26,696 bases of DNA from Flavobacteriales bacterium (GTDB lineage: Bacteria > Bacteroidota > Bacteroidia > Flavobacteriales > Flavobacteriaceae), in NCBI GenBank assembly GCA_027031025.1, contig JALVEJ010000185.1, forward strand, positions 1 to 26,696, given 5' to 3'. Below are positions 16,983-25,909 of the stretch, one piece after another. Position 1 is the first letter of the stretch; each line of letters begins with the position of its first letter. The translations under genes were made by a program, and so were the position numbers. The notes below the pieces were generated by a model. That model had not been told where the DNA came from and ran no database searches. It saw only the letters and a program-made list of their open reading frames with translations.

Positions 16983-17004
16983 TAATGATGATTAATCGTT
17001 ATTA
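16983..17004. repeat. Imperfect palindrome with GATTAATC core between arcC and DUF1599
   Basis: A 22-base imperfect inverted repeat with a perfect GATTAATC centre (16990-16997) and matching TAAT/ATTA ends. It lies 22 bases upstream of the DUF1599 TTTG box and just downstream of the carbamate kinase stop. It could be an operator, or chance in AT-rich DNA. There is no T tract, so it is not a terminator. Confidence 0.3.
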
Positions 17005-17027
17005 GAAAGCTTAAACAAACCGGATTT

Positions 17028-17978
17028 TCAAGTATTAACTATTTTTGTGCCTTCTTGCTTTTTGATGTTTTCCAAATCCGTGATTAAAACTTCTTTACCG
17101 CCGGCTTCAATAAAATTAATAGCAGCTTGTATTTTGGGTGCCATATTGCCTTCTCCGAATTTGCCTTCTTCTAAATATTTCTTGGCTTCTTTTACCGGCA
17201 TGGTTTTAAGCGCTTGTTGTTGCGGTGTGCCATAGTCAAGATACACGTAAGGTACATCGGTTAGGATGATAAATTGGTCAGCATTGATTTGTTTGGCAAG
17301 CAATGCGCTGGCCAAGTCTTTATCAATTACGGCTTCGGCACCGTACATGGTATCGCCTTCAATGGTAACAGGCACACCACCACCACCGACAGCTATGACA
17401 ATGGCGCCGCTGCGGGCTAGCGTGTTAATGGTGTTTTTACTGATAATATCCCTAGGTTTGGGTGAAGGCACCACACGTCGCCAGCCGGTTCTGCCGTTTT
17501 TGGTTTCGGGTTTAAAAATCCAGCCTTTTTCTTTTTGTAATTTTTCAACTTCAACGGCATCATAATAGGTTTTTCCAACCCGTTTTGTGGGATTTTTAAA
17601 AGCGGGATCATTGACATCCACTTCGACCATGGTATTGGTGGAAATAATTTCGCGTTCCAAATTATTTTGATGTAATAAACTGAATAGTTCACTTTGAATC
17701 AAATAACCGATTTCGCTTTGTGTATCGGCAACCGCTACATCCAAAGGCACTTGCGGAATATCGTAAACTTGTTCGCCGGCATCATTTTTGAGCAAAATAT
17801 AACCGACTTGTGGTCCGTTGCCATGCGTGATAATCAAATTGTGCCCTTCTTTAATAATGGGGAACAGACTTTTGAGAGTGTCTCTGACATTCAGATTTTG
17901 TTCGTCAATACTGCCTTTTTGTCCGTTTTTGAGCAAAGCATTGCCGCCTAAAGCTATGATAATTAATTTTTTGTTCAT
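17028..17978 (-). CDS. arcC: Carbamate kinase
   Basis: Reversible transfer of phosphate between carbamoyl phosphate and ADP, normally yielding ATP at the end of arginine-deiminase or purine/allantoin breakdown. The protein is 316 residues, the usual length. Amino-acid-kinase-fold motifs are present: IIIALGGNALL at the N-terminus, LIITHGNGPQVGYIL, VAVGGGGVPV, AVIDKDLASALLA (catalytic Lys/Asp region), FIILTDVPYVYL and the late GNMAPKIQAAINFIEAGG. No arginine deiminase or ornithine carbamoyltransferase gene is in the window, so its partner enzymes are elsewhere or its role differs. I see no strong TAnnTTTG promoter upstream; the best is TAAATTCG. Confidence 0.96.
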   Translation of the reverse strand: MNKKLIIIALGGNALLKNGQKGSIDEQNLNVRDTLKSLFPIIKEGHNLIITHGNGPQVGYILLKNDAGEQVYDIPQVPLDVAVADTQSEIGYLIQSELFSLLHQNNLEREIISTNTMVEVDVNDPAFKNPTKRVGKTYYDAVEVEKLQKEKGWIFKPETKNGRTGWRRVVPSPKPRDIISKNTINTLARSGAIVIAVGGGGVPVTIEGDTMYGAEAVIDKDLASALLAKQINADQFIILTDVPYVYLDYGTPQQQALKTMPVKEAKKYLEEGKFGEGNMAPKIQAAINFIEAGGKEVLITDLENIKKQEGTKIVNT

Positions 17979-18125
17979 TGGTTTCTTGATTTTTGCGGAT
18001 TGCGAATTTACGGATTTTTTCGATATTTTGATTAATTAAATAAGATTAGTGAACAGGGTAGATTCTACACAAAAAGAAATAGCAACCGCCAATAATATTC
18101 TATTAATGTCAACCTTATATAATTT

Positions 18126-18156
18126 TTTGAAAAGTGATTTTTTTGTGTGATATTTG
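18126..18156 (+). promoter_or_regulatory. Probable promoter of the small MazG-like gene
   Basis: TTTG at 18126-18129, 19 bases, then GATATTTG at 18149-18156, one base off the TAnnTTTG consensus. The start codon at 18172 follows closely, so the mRNA leader would be about 10 bases. Confidence 0.45.
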
Positions 18157-18171
18157 TAAAAACAACCGGTT

Positions 18172-18498
18172 ATGCCTTTGAAAAACATACAGAAACAAGT
18201 AGACGATTGGATTAAACAATACGGCGTTCGATATTTTAATGAGTTGACCAATATGGCTATTTTAACCGAAGAAGTAGGGGAGGTGGCGCGGATCATGGCG
18301 CGGCGCTATGGAGAACAGTCGGAGAAAGAAAGTGATAAAGCAAAAGATTTAGGTGAAGAACTTGCCGATGTGTTGTTTGTTTTGACGGCAATTGCCAATC
18401 AAACCGGGGTTGATTTGCAAGCCGCTTGGGACCAAAAAATGCAAGTCAGAACCCGACGTGATGAAGAACGCCACCGTCATAACAAGAAATTACTATAA
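18172..18498 (+). CDS. Small MazG-like nucleotide pyrophosphohydrolase
   Basis: A 108-residue single-domain protein of the all-alpha NTP pyrophosphatase superfamily. The metal-binding motifs are clear: EEVGE at 33-37 and EELAD at 62-66, followed by VLFVLTAIANQTGVDL, the usual third helix. It ends in a charged RTRRDEERHRHNKK tail. It probably hydrolyses (d)NTPs to monophosphates as a house-cleaning enzyme; which nucleotide cannot be told. It differs from the full-length MazG at 11680-12450 in having only one domain. The next gene is 100 bases away, so co-transcription is uncertain. Confidence 0.9.
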   Translation: MPLKNIQKQVDDWIKQYGVRYFNELTNMAILTEEVGEVARIMARRYGEQSEKESDKAKDLGEELADVLFVLTAIANQTGVDLQAAWDQKMQVRTRRDEERHRHNKKLL

Positions 18499-18598
18499 AG
18501 CTGCAAAAAAAACTAATTTTATCAGTATATTTTCAAGGTATTAGATAAATATTTGAGCTAATTTTTCTCTTTTAATATTCAACTTTCAACAAACTTTT

Positions 18599-19870
18599 AT
18601 GTTTGAACATAGTTTAATTAATTTGTCCCCCGATTTAATCAACCTGATTTTGGTGTTAGCCTTTTCATTGGCTATTGGTTTGGAGTTGCGGCAAAATAAT
18701 CTTAATGCTAAAACCGGTAGTTTGTTTGGAACGGATAGAACCCATTTGTTTATTGGGTTGTTAGGCTATATTCTTTATGTTTTGTCAGATAAAACAATGG
18801 GCTTGTATTTTTCCGGCGGATTTGCTTTATTGATTTTATTAGCGGTTTATTATCATCATAAAATAAGCGAACAAAAAGATTTTGGTATCACCACTATCCT
18901 TGTGGCTTTGATTACATATAATTTAGCGCCCTTGATTTATACCAAACCGCTGTGGTTAAGCATGGCTGTAGTTACCGTTGTGTTGATTGTTGTGGAGTTG
19001 AAAAGTTTTTTTTGGAAAATAAGCGGTAAATTTGACGAAAATGAGTTCATTACATTAGCCAAATTTTTGTTGATATCCGGTGTGGTTTTACCTTTGTTAT
19101 CAGATCAACCTATTAGCGAACAAATTCCGGTTTCGCCTTTTAAAATTTGGGCATCTGTTGTTGCCATTTCCGGCATTTCTTATTTAAGTTATTTGGTTAA
19201 AAAATTTATTTTTCCGGAAAAAGGTGCTTTTATTACCGGTTTTCTCGGTGGTTTATATAGCAGCACTGCAACCAGTGTTGTTTTGGCTAAAAAAAGTAAA
19301 TCTGCCGATAATTCGTTTCAAATTGCCGCAGCAATTATTTTGGCTACCGGTATGATGTATCTCCGAATATGGGTTTTGGCTTTAATTTTTAACCGCAAAG
19401 CCGGTTTGTTGCTAAGCATACCTTTATTGAGTTTGTTTTTAGTATCAGCCCTTATTGCTTGGGGATTAAACAAAAAATCAGGTAACAATCGGGTTGAGAC
19501 ACATAATTTTAAAGAAACGGAAGCCAAAAACCCTTTGGAATTTAAAACAGCATTACTTTTTGCATTGTTATTTTTATTTTTTTCGCTTTTGACCCATTAC
19601 GTCTTGCAATGGTATGGGCATAAGGGGTTGCAAATATTATCCTTTGTTGTCGGAGTGACCGATATCGATCCGTTTTTGTTAAGTTTGTTTACGGGCAAAT
19701 ATCAAATTTTTCTTCCCACATTAGCCAAAGCGGTTTTGATAGCGACCCTTAGTAATAATTTGATGAAGCTATTTTATGTATGGAGCTTGGGCAGTTCCAA
19801 AATACGAAAACCGGTTTTATGGGGTTTCGGTTTGGTTATTTTAGTCAACTTGTTGTTGGTCTTGTTGTAG
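18599..19870 (+). CDS. MgtC/SapB - DUF4010 family membrane protein
   Basis: A 423-residue integral membrane protein with roughly eleven or twelve hydrophobic segments. The N-terminal third resembles the MgtC/SapB domain (LVLAFSLAIGLELRQ, then GTDRTHLFIGLLGYILYVL). The rest matches DUF4010: GAFITGFLGGLYSSTATSVVLAKKSK, followed by helices up to FVVGVTDIDPFLLSLF and LAKAVLIATLSNNLMKLFY. MgtC relatives are linked to magnesium and envelope stress, but the combined MgtC-DUF4010 proteins have no assigned function known to me. It may be a small-molecule or ion transporter; that is inference. Its last 30 bases overlap the opposing rsmE. Confidence 0.84.
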   Translation: MFEHSLINLSPDLINLILVLAFSLAIGLELRQNNLNAKTGSLFGTDRTHLFIGLLGYILYVLSDKTMGLYFSGGFALLILLAVYYHHKISEQKDFGITTILVALITYNLAPLIYTKPLWLSMAVVTVVLIVVELKSFFWKISGKFDENEFITLAKFLLISGVVLPLLSDQPISEQIPVSPFKIWASVVAISGISYLSYLVKKFIFPEKGAFITGFLGGLYSSTATSVVLAKKSKSADNSFQIAAAIILATGMMYLRIWVLALIFNRKAGLLLSIPLLSLFLVSALIAWGLNKKSGNNRVETHNFKETEAKNPLEFKTALLFALLFLFFSLLTHYVLQWYGHKGLQILSFVVGVTDIDPFLLSLFTGKYQIFLPTLAKAVLIATLSNNLMKLFYVWSLGSSKIRKPVLWGFGLVILVNLLLVLL

Positions 19871-20572
19871 TGCTTGCATTTGCAAATGTGCTGTCATTAA
19901 ACTCACCAAACCGGCTGTTTCCGTGCGTAAACGGTTAGAAGATATACTAACGGTTTTAAAATCTTTAGCTTTAGCTTTTTGTATTTCTTCATCGCTAAAA
20001 CCGCCTTCGGGTCCAATCAAAATTAAGATGTTTTGTTTAGGGTTAATTTGCTCTGATAAAGATACATCTGCTTGACAATAAGCCATAAATTTTTGTGTGT
20101 TTTCATAGTTTTGCTCTACAATCCGGTCAAATTTAGTCAAATCGTTCAGTTTTGGTTTATATGCTTGCAAAGATTGTTTCATAGCTGAAATCAAGATTTT
20201 ATCATAGCGTTCCAATTTAATTTTTTTACGCTCGGAATGGCGGGTTATCATAGGTGTAATTTCATCAATTCCGATTTCAACGGCTTTTTCCAAAAACCAT
20301 TCAAAACGTTCGTTGCTTTTGGTTGGGGCTATAGCAATGTGAATGCGGTATGGGCGCCGGTCTTTTTTAGTGACTTTTATAATGTTGATTTGTGTATGTT
20401 TGGGGTCGGCTGTTGTGATTTTAGCTTCAAACCAATCGCCTAAACCATTAGTTAAATATAAAATATCGCCGATTTTTTTGCGTAGCGATTTTACAATATG
20501 GCGACTTTCGTCTTTGTCAAAAGTATAAGTTTGGCTGCACGGAGACAGATTTGGGGCATAAAATAGATTCAT
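19841..20572 (-). CDS. rsmE: 16S rRNA (uracil-1498-N3)-methyltransferase RsmE
   Basis: Methylates U1498 of 16S rRNA with S-adenosylmethionine in the assembled 30S subunit. The protein is 243 residues, the usual length. The N-terminal PUA-like domain starts MNLFYAP and includes DESRHIVKSLRKKIGD. The C-terminal SPOUT trefoil-knot domain has WFLEKAVEIGIDEITPMITRHSER, ILILIGPEGGFSDEEI and the SAM-binding ISSNRLRTETAGL, all diagnostic. A -7 box lies 19 bases upstream of the start. The 3' end converges with, and overlaps by 30 bases, the MgtC/DUF4010 gene. Confidence 0.95.
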   Translation of the reverse strand: MNLFYAPNLSPCSQTYTFDKDESRHIVKSLRKKIGDILYLTNGLGDWFEAKITTADPKHTQINIIKVTKKDRRPYRIHIAIAPTKSNERFEWFLEKAVEIGIDEITPMITRHSERKKIKLERYDKILISAMKQSLQAYKPKLNDLTKFDRIVEQNYENTQKFMAYCQADVSLSEQINPKQNILILIGPEGGFSDEEIQKAKAKDFKTVSISSNRLRTETAGLVSLMTAHLQMQALQQDQQQVD

Positions 20573-20590
20573 CGTTCCGGTTTTTCAAGA

Positions 20591-20598
20591 CAAAGATA
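20591..20598 (-). promoter_or_regulatory. -7 box upstream of rsmE
   Basis: On the minus strand TATCTTTG matches TAnnTTTG exactly and ends 18 bases before the rsmE start codon. A matching upstream TTTG is not seen at the expected distance, so rsmE may also be read through from the DUF2461 gene 69 bases upstream. Confidence 0.42.
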
Positions 20599-20641
20599 GG
20601 ATTATTTGCTAATTATAAATATCAGAACGAATAAATAAAAA

Positions 20642-21328
20642 CTAATCTTGTTGTAAGTCTAACAACCAATCATTGAATTTTTGCATAGCTTGATAATGCC
20701 GGACAATAAATGCGGCTAAATCGTCTTGTTGCAATATCTCTTCGGGGGTATAATATTTGATGGTGTAAAATTGTTTGTTTAACAAAAACGGATATTTTCC
20801 GGCAAGTTCCTGCCACTGCTTCACCGGTAACCGTTTGTTGCGTTCGCCTTTAAAACCACCGGGAAATTGTTTAAGAATTCGTTTATCGTGTAATATTTCT
20901 TCAAATTCTTTCGGATTTTTGGCAATTTTTTCTCTTATATTGTATAATGTATCTTTATCAGGACGATATAAGCCGCCGGCAATAAAGTTTTCACCGGGTC
21001 CGAATTGAAAATAAATTTCAGGGTAACGGGTGTTTTTACGTCCTTCACGGCTGACAGCTGCGCCCATCCATAATTTGTAAGGGCTTTTGTCTTTTGAAAA
21101 ACGGGTATCACGATGAAACCGGAATGCCGCTTGCTTATAATCTATTTGAATAACCGGGTCTAATTGTTGCATCAATTCAATGACTTGTTCGGTAAGTTCT
21201 TTAAAAGGCAAAAAAACGTTTTTTTCATATCTTTCTTTGTGCCTTTTGAACCATTCGCGGTTGTTATTAGCGGCAACATCTTTTACAAACTGATAAAATT
21301 CAGGACTTATAAGTCTTTTATTAAGCAT
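20642..21328 (-). CDS. DUF2461 (TIGR02453) family protein
   Basis: A 228-residue protein of the DUF2461 family. I take the ATG at 21328 as start (MLNKRLISPEFYQF); a TTG four codons earlier is possible but less likely. Family signatures include NREWFKRHKERYE, AAFRFHRDTRFSKDKSPYKLWMGAAVSREG, PEIYFQFGPGENFIAGGLYRPD and LPVKQWQELAGKYPF. It has no signal peptide or membrane segment, so is cytoplasmic. The family is widespread in bacteria and fungi and has no established biochemical role that I know of. It is transcribed away from susC, which starts 169 bases away, and towards rsmE. Confidence 0.9.
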   Translation of the reverse strand: MLNKRLISPEFYQFVKDVAANNNREWFKRHKERYEKNVFLPFKELTEQVIELMQQLDPVIQIDYKQAAFRFHRDTRFSKDKSPYKLWMGAAVSREGRKNTRYPEIYFQFGPGENFIAGGLYRPDKDTLYNIREKIAKNPKEFEEILHDKRILKQFPGGFKGERNKRLPVKQWQELAGKYPFLLNKQFYTIKYYTPEEILQQDDLAAFIVRHYQAMQKFNDWLLDLQQD

Positions 21329-21497
21329 TTTTTTATGCAATTTTTATTAATAAGGTAAAATTATTATTTTTTTTGAAAAAATATGTCTTTTTTTCTTATG
21401 AATTTAAAAAAATCACATAAAAATAAGTTTGTTAAGTAGGCTGTCACCTTAAATTGTTTTAATTTTAGCTTAATTTTAATTTAACTAAAAACGAAGT

Positions 21498-24400
21498 ATG
21501 ATGAAAAAACAAATTAATTTGAAATTACTGTTTTTGCTACTGGGTTTACTAAGTGGTATTAGCAGTTTTGCGCAAATAGCCGTGAGCGGTAAAGTTACCG
21601 ACACAAGTGGCGAGCCCTTACCGGGTGTCGAAATAGTGGTTGTTGGCACACAAAACGGTACTGTAACGGATTTTGATGGTCAATACACCATTAAAGCCAA
21701 AAAGGGCGACAAAATCAAAGCAACATATATCGGTATGTCGCCACAAACTAAAACCGTTACGGGGGCTAAGTTAGACTTCGTCTTAAAAGACGATGCCTTA
21801 GGATTAGACGAAGTTGTAGTAACGGCACAAAGTGGTATGGTGACAAAAAAACAACTGGGTAGTGTGATTCATTCGGTTAAAATGTCTGAAATCGGAAATC
21901 GTTCTGTATCCAATGCTGCTGAGGCTTTACAAGGTAGTATACCCGGGGCTCAAATTATGCGAAACTCCGGTTCGGTGGCGCCGAGTATTTCTATTCGACT
22001 ACGAGGTCCTTCTACTATTTTAGGTAGTTCTGACCCTTTAATCATGATTGACGGTGTTATTATCAATAATCAAGCAAGAGCCGGTGTAGGTACCGGTGGT
22101 AGTTCAGATCCATTGTCAGATATTGATATGAGTGATATTGACCATATCGAAATCTTAAAAGGACCGGCTGCTTCGGCCATGTATGGTTCGTTAGCAAGTA
22201 ATGGGATCATTCAAATTTTTACTAAAAAACCTAAATCAGGAAAACCAACCATTACTGTTAATTCCGGATTTAATATCAACAAAATTCGCAAATATAAACC
22301 TTACAATAAAGTCTTGTTAAAATGGAAAAATAATGGTGGGGTTTTAGAACCTGTCCCCATTGATAAACGTTATGATTACCAAAGTTATATTTTTCAAACC
22401 GGTTTTGGCGGTAGCACAAATGTTAATGTAAGTGGTGGAACAGAAAACACTTCTTATTCAGTAGGAGGCTCTTATTTTACGAACCAAGGTATTTTAAGAA
22501 ATTCAAATTATGAAAGAAAAAATTTGGATTTAAAACTCAACCAAAAAATCAGTGATAAACTAAAATTGAATGTCAGTGTTTTATATTCTAACAATGATAC
22601 TAAAGAAATTCCTTACGGACTGGCTAATTATTCACCTTTAACTTCTATTTTGTTCGTAGATAATTCACAAGAATTGAAGACAGGTAATGCTTATAATCCG
22701 GTAGCATTTGGTAATCCATATGAAAGTGTTGATTTAATTGATGCCAAGCTTAAGATTAACCGAATTATTCCCTCTTTTGGTGTTCATTATAAACCTATTG
22801 ATAATTTATCCATTGATTATACATTTGGTTATGATTTTACTGCCTCTAACAGTAAGTTTTTCTTACCATATGGAAGTGTAAATGATAGTCATGGCGATGG
22901 CGAATTACAGTTTACCGAAAACACTTATGCCAATTACAATTCGCATATTAGAGCCAATTACAATTACAATATTACCGATGATATCAAAGCTTCAACCGGA
23001 GCCGGTTATCAATATATGTATGATAAAAAGAGATACAATTATCAGGGCAAACCAGGGCTTTCCGTTTTTCCTAATTTAGAAAATATGGATGGCGCTAATG
23101 ATATTGTCAGCAATAGCTCATTATATGAATATGCCATTTGGGGTGCTTGGGTGCAACAACATTTTAATTTTTATGACAAATTTCATTTAACCTTAGGTGG
23201 TCGTTGGGATCAAGCTTCTACCTTTGGCGATGGTGTTCAAAAGTTTTATCCAAAAGTCAGTGGTTCATTGATTTTATCAGACTTTGATTTTTGGCAAAAC
23301 AGCTTAAGTAAAATTTTTGATTCCTTTAAACTCAGAGGCGCTTGGGGCGAAGCTGGAAACATGAGTGTGTTGACAAGTCCTTCATTAATAAATGTCAAAG
23401 AAGGCAGCTTGTTTTCACCTACTTCTTATATGGGGCAACCGGCTTATACACTTGTTACCACAGATGGTAACAAAAAAATCAGACCTGAGGTAACCAAAGA
23501 ATTGGAATTTGGTTTTGATGCTTCTTTGTTTAAAGGGCGACTGGGAGTTGAATTTACCATATATCATCAAAATGTATATGATTTACTCATGGCTAAAGCA
23601 ATGGCTTTATCATCCGGATATGTCAAAAGAGTAGAAAATGTAGGAACTTTAACTAATGACGGTATTGAATTAACCTTAACCGGAACCCCTATCAAAACCA
23701 AATCTTTTACATGGAATAGTAGCGTTAATTTTTCTACTAACAAAAATGTGGTATCCGATATAGAAGGAGGCTATATTAGTTTAAATGTATTTGGTAATGA
23801 CAATGCTATCTTGGCAAACGGTTATCCGATGACCACTTTTTATGGTACTTTTTATGCCACAGATGCTAATGGTAATTGGGTGCTCGATGCTAACGGCAAT
23901 CCGCAGTTGGCAAAAGGTATTATGATAGATAAAGATGGTAATGGTTTCCCCGAAAGTTATGAACAACAGTTTGACAGTAACGGACAACCAACAGGTGATG
24001 TATTAAAAAAAGTATTAGGAAAAACAAGCCCTGATTATATTTTATCCTTTAACAATACTTTAAAGTATAAAAACTTTGATTTGAATGTAAATATTGAAGC
24101 AGTTCAAGGTTACAATGTCTTAGATTGGGATAAACGAATGGCATATTCATTATCATTAAGTTCTCTTTCTCTATTTACCGGTTGGGAGTTTGCCGGTGAA
24201 GAATTACAGAATAATAACAGAGGCTACTATGGTAATCGTTTTAGAATCTATGAAGCCTTTGTGGAAGATGCTTCATTTGTAAAATTAAGAAATGTCTCCT
24301 TGTCTTATAATTGGAGAAAACCGATTAAAGGCGTTCAAAATATGAGATTCACTTTAAGCGGTTCCAACTTGATTTCTTGGGATCATTATTGGGGATATGA

Positions 24401-24506
24401 TCCGGAAGTTAATTCTTGGGGAAAATCTAATGTAGTGAGGGCAGAAGATTTTGGTAATATTCCTATTCCCAAAGTGTATTCGTTTAATGTTCAATTAAAA
24501 TTTTAA
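21498..24506 (+). CDS. SusC/RagA-type TonB-linked outer-membrane transporter
   Basis: Outer-membrane beta-barrel that, with its SusD lid, imports glycans or peptides using TonB energy. The protein has 1002 residues. A signal peptide (1-25, ending SSFAQ) is followed by a carboxypeptidase-D-like domain (AVSGKVTDTSGEPLPGVEIV to about 108) and DEVVVTAQ. The plug domain has ISIRLRGPSTILGSSDPLIM and the DGV(I) motif, then IEILKGPAASAMYGSLASNG. The barrel runs to a typical C-terminal aromatic strand ending QLKF. An extracellular loop carries DKDGNG, like the calcium-loop-style motif common in SusC proteins. Two ATGs stand in tandem at the start. No ECF sigma/anti-sigma pair, hybrid sensor or glycoside hydrolase gene is adjacent, so the substrate cannot be inferred. 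Confidence 0.95.
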   Translation: MMKKQINLKLLFLLLGLLSGISSFAQIAVSGKVTDTSGEPLPGVEIVVVGTQNGTVTDFDGQYTIKAKKGDKIKATYIGMSPQTKTVTGAKLDFVLKDDALGLDEVVVTAQSGMVTKKQLGSVIHSVKMSEIGNRSVSNAAEALQGSIPGAQIMRNSGSVAPSISIRLRGPSTILGSSDPLIMIDGVIINNQARAGVGTGGSSDPLSDIDMSDIDHIEILKGPAASAMYGSLASNGIIQIFTKKPKSGKPTITVNSGFNINKIRKYKPYNKVLLKWKNNGGVLEPVPIDKRYDYQSYIFQTGFGGSTNVNVSGGTENTSYSVGGSYFTNQGILRNSNYERKNLDLKLNQKISDKLKLNVSVLYSNNDTKEIPYGLANYSPLTSILFVDNSQELKTGNAYNPVAFGNPYESVDLIDAKLKINRIIPSFGVHYKPIDNLSIDYTFGYDFTASNSKFFLPYGSVNDSHGDGELQFTENTYANYNSHIRANYNYNITDDIKASTGAGYQYMYDKKRYNYQGKPGLSVFPNLENMDGANDIVSNSSLYEYAIWGAWVQQHFNFYDKFHLTLGGRWDQASTFGDGVQKFYPKVSGSLILSDFDFWQNSLSKIFDSFKLRGAWGEAGNMSVLTSPSLINVKEGSLFSPTSYMGQPAYTLVTTDGNKKIRPEVTKELEFGFDASLFKGRLGVEFTIYHQNVYDLLMAKAMALSSGYVKRVENVGTLTNDGIELTLTGTPIKTKSFTWNSSVNFSTNKNVVSDIEGGYISLNVFGNDNAILANGYPMTTFYGTFYATDANGNWVLDANGNPQLAKGIMIDKDGNGFPESYEQQFDSNGQPTGDVLKKVLGKTSPDYILSFNNTLKYKNFDLNVNIEAVQGYNVLDWDKRMAYSLSLSSLSLFTGWEFAGEELQNNNRGYYGNRFRIYEAFVEDASFVKLRNVSLSYNWRKPIKGVQNMRFTLSGSNLISWDHYWGYDPEVNSWGKSNVVRAEDFGNIPIPKVYSFNVQLKF

Positions 24507-24517
24507 ACTATTAAATC

Positions 24518-25882
24518 ATGAAAAAAATATTATTAATATTGCTTATAAGTCTAGGCTTATTCAGCTGTAAGAAAGAATTTATAGATCATAACAAAATCAT
24601 TCAAGATGAGGCTTTTACCATACCTGCTGCTTATGATGGTATTGTTTTAGGAATGACAAAAGAATTTGCCAAAAACTCTTTATATAGAATTGTTCATGGT
24701 CCGGGGTTGACAGCAAGAGAACTTGGTAATATGTTAACTTTTGAAACAGAAAGTCAATTAGTTGAAGGAGGACCTGAATTAACAGGTGTTAATTCGTCCG
24801 TTTCCGGATTATGGCGTCATCTTCATAAAAACAGAGGTATAGCTGAAAAAATTTTGGCAAATATTGATAAACTGGAATTTGCCAATCAAGCGGAATCTGA
24901 TGCATTTACACCTAAAAAAAAGGGGTATAAGGCATATGCCAAACTAATGCAAGCCATTACAACCGGTTATATGGCTGATTATTGGGAAAAAGTTACCCTT
25001 GAAAATGACTTAAATAATCACGCCACTTTTGTCGATAGAACTGTTGGTTATCAAACAGCTATAACACACATTGATGAAGCACTGAATATACTTAATGGAC
25101 ATCAAGATGCTATTGATTATATCAATGGCTTGGTATCAAGTGAGTTTTCAATAGTAGATGTTTTAAATGCTTTTAAAGCCCGTTATGAAATAGAACTCGG
25201 CAACTACCAAGAAGCAATTGATGCGGCTAATGCTGTCGATTTAACCAAACGTTCCGTATGGACCTATGATGGCGGCGCTATGAAAAATCCGATTTATGAA
25301 AACACGGTCTATGTAAGTAAAAAAAGAATTAAACCATTAGATTCTTTAGGATTAAAAGGCTCTCAAATACCTGAAACAGGCGATTTGAGAAATGACTTTT
25401 ATTTGGACTATAAGCCGGGTGTAAGTAGAAGTTGTGGCTTACCTGTTGATGATATAGAGGGCTTTTGGACGACAGAAACTTCACCAATTCCGGTCTATTT
25501 ACCCGGAGAAATGTTGTTAATCAAAGCTGAAGCTAAAGCCAGAATGAATGCCTTGGCAGATGCTGTTACACTAATTGATCAAGTGAGAACAAAAGACCCT
25601 GCAAGTGATGCTTTTGGCGTAGGAGCTAACCTTCCGGCTTGGACAGGTAATGCTACCAATCAACAAGCGGTTTTAGATGAAATCTATAAAAACTATGCCA
25701 TTGAATTGTTCTTACAAGGACAACGTTTTCCTATCCACAGACGTTTTTATCCTAATTACTTGGATAATATCGATTGGAATCAAGTTTCTCGTTGTAGTTT
25801 AGAACGTTTAAATAATTTTTATCCTTATCCTGATCAGGAACGGTCTAACAATCCGAATTGTCCGCCTGATCCTGCTTTTTAG
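24518..25882 (+). CDS. SusD/RagB-type nutrient-binding outer-membrane lipoprotein
   Basis: Surface lipoprotein that caps the SusC barrel and captures substrate. It begins 11 bases after susC. The protein has 454 residues with a lipoprotein signal peptide MKKILLILLISLGLFSC and lipid-acceptor Cys17. TPR-like helices typical of SusD follow: YKAYAKLMQAITTGYMADYW, AITHIDEALNIL and FKARYEIELGNYQEAIDAAN. The C-terminal part has EMLLIKAEAKARMN, AVTLIDQVRTKDP and YAIELFLQGQRFPIHRRF, the SusD hallmark near the end. The ligand is unknown. A terminator follows, so susC-susD form a two-gene operon. Confidence 0.94.
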   Translation: MKKILLILLISLGLFSCKKEFIDHNKIIQDEAFTIPAAYDGIVLGMTKEFAKNSLYRIVHGPGLTARELGNMLTFETESQLVEGGPELTGVNSSVSGLWRHLHKNRGIAEKILANIDKLEFANQAESDAFTPKKKGYKAYAKLMQAITTGYMADYWEKVTLENDLNNHATFVDRTVGYQTAITHIDEALNILNGHQDAIDYINGLVSSEFSIVDVLNAFKARYEIELGNYQEAIDAANAVDLTKRSVWTYDGGAMKNPIYENTVYVSKKRIKPLDSLGLKGSQIPETGDLRNDFYLDYKPGVSRSCGLPVDDIEGFWTTETSPIPVYLPGEMLLIKAEAKARMNALADAVTLIDQVRTKDPASDAFGVGANLPAWTGNATNQQAVLDEIYKNYAIELFLQGQRFPIHRRFYPNYLDNIDWNQVSRCSLERLNNFYPYPDQERSNNPNCPPDPAF

Positions 25883-25909
25883 ATAAAAGTTGAATCTAAT
25901 TTATATAAT

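Noticed and set aside
18499..18598. AAATATTTG before the MgtC/DUF4010 gene as a promoter
   Set aside because: It lacks the TA at the right place and has no TTTG partner.
21428..21456. Possible susC promoter (TTTG, 18 bases, TAAATTG)
   Set aside because: The -7 box is one T short of consensus and AT-rich DNA gives such matches freely; not listed as a feature.
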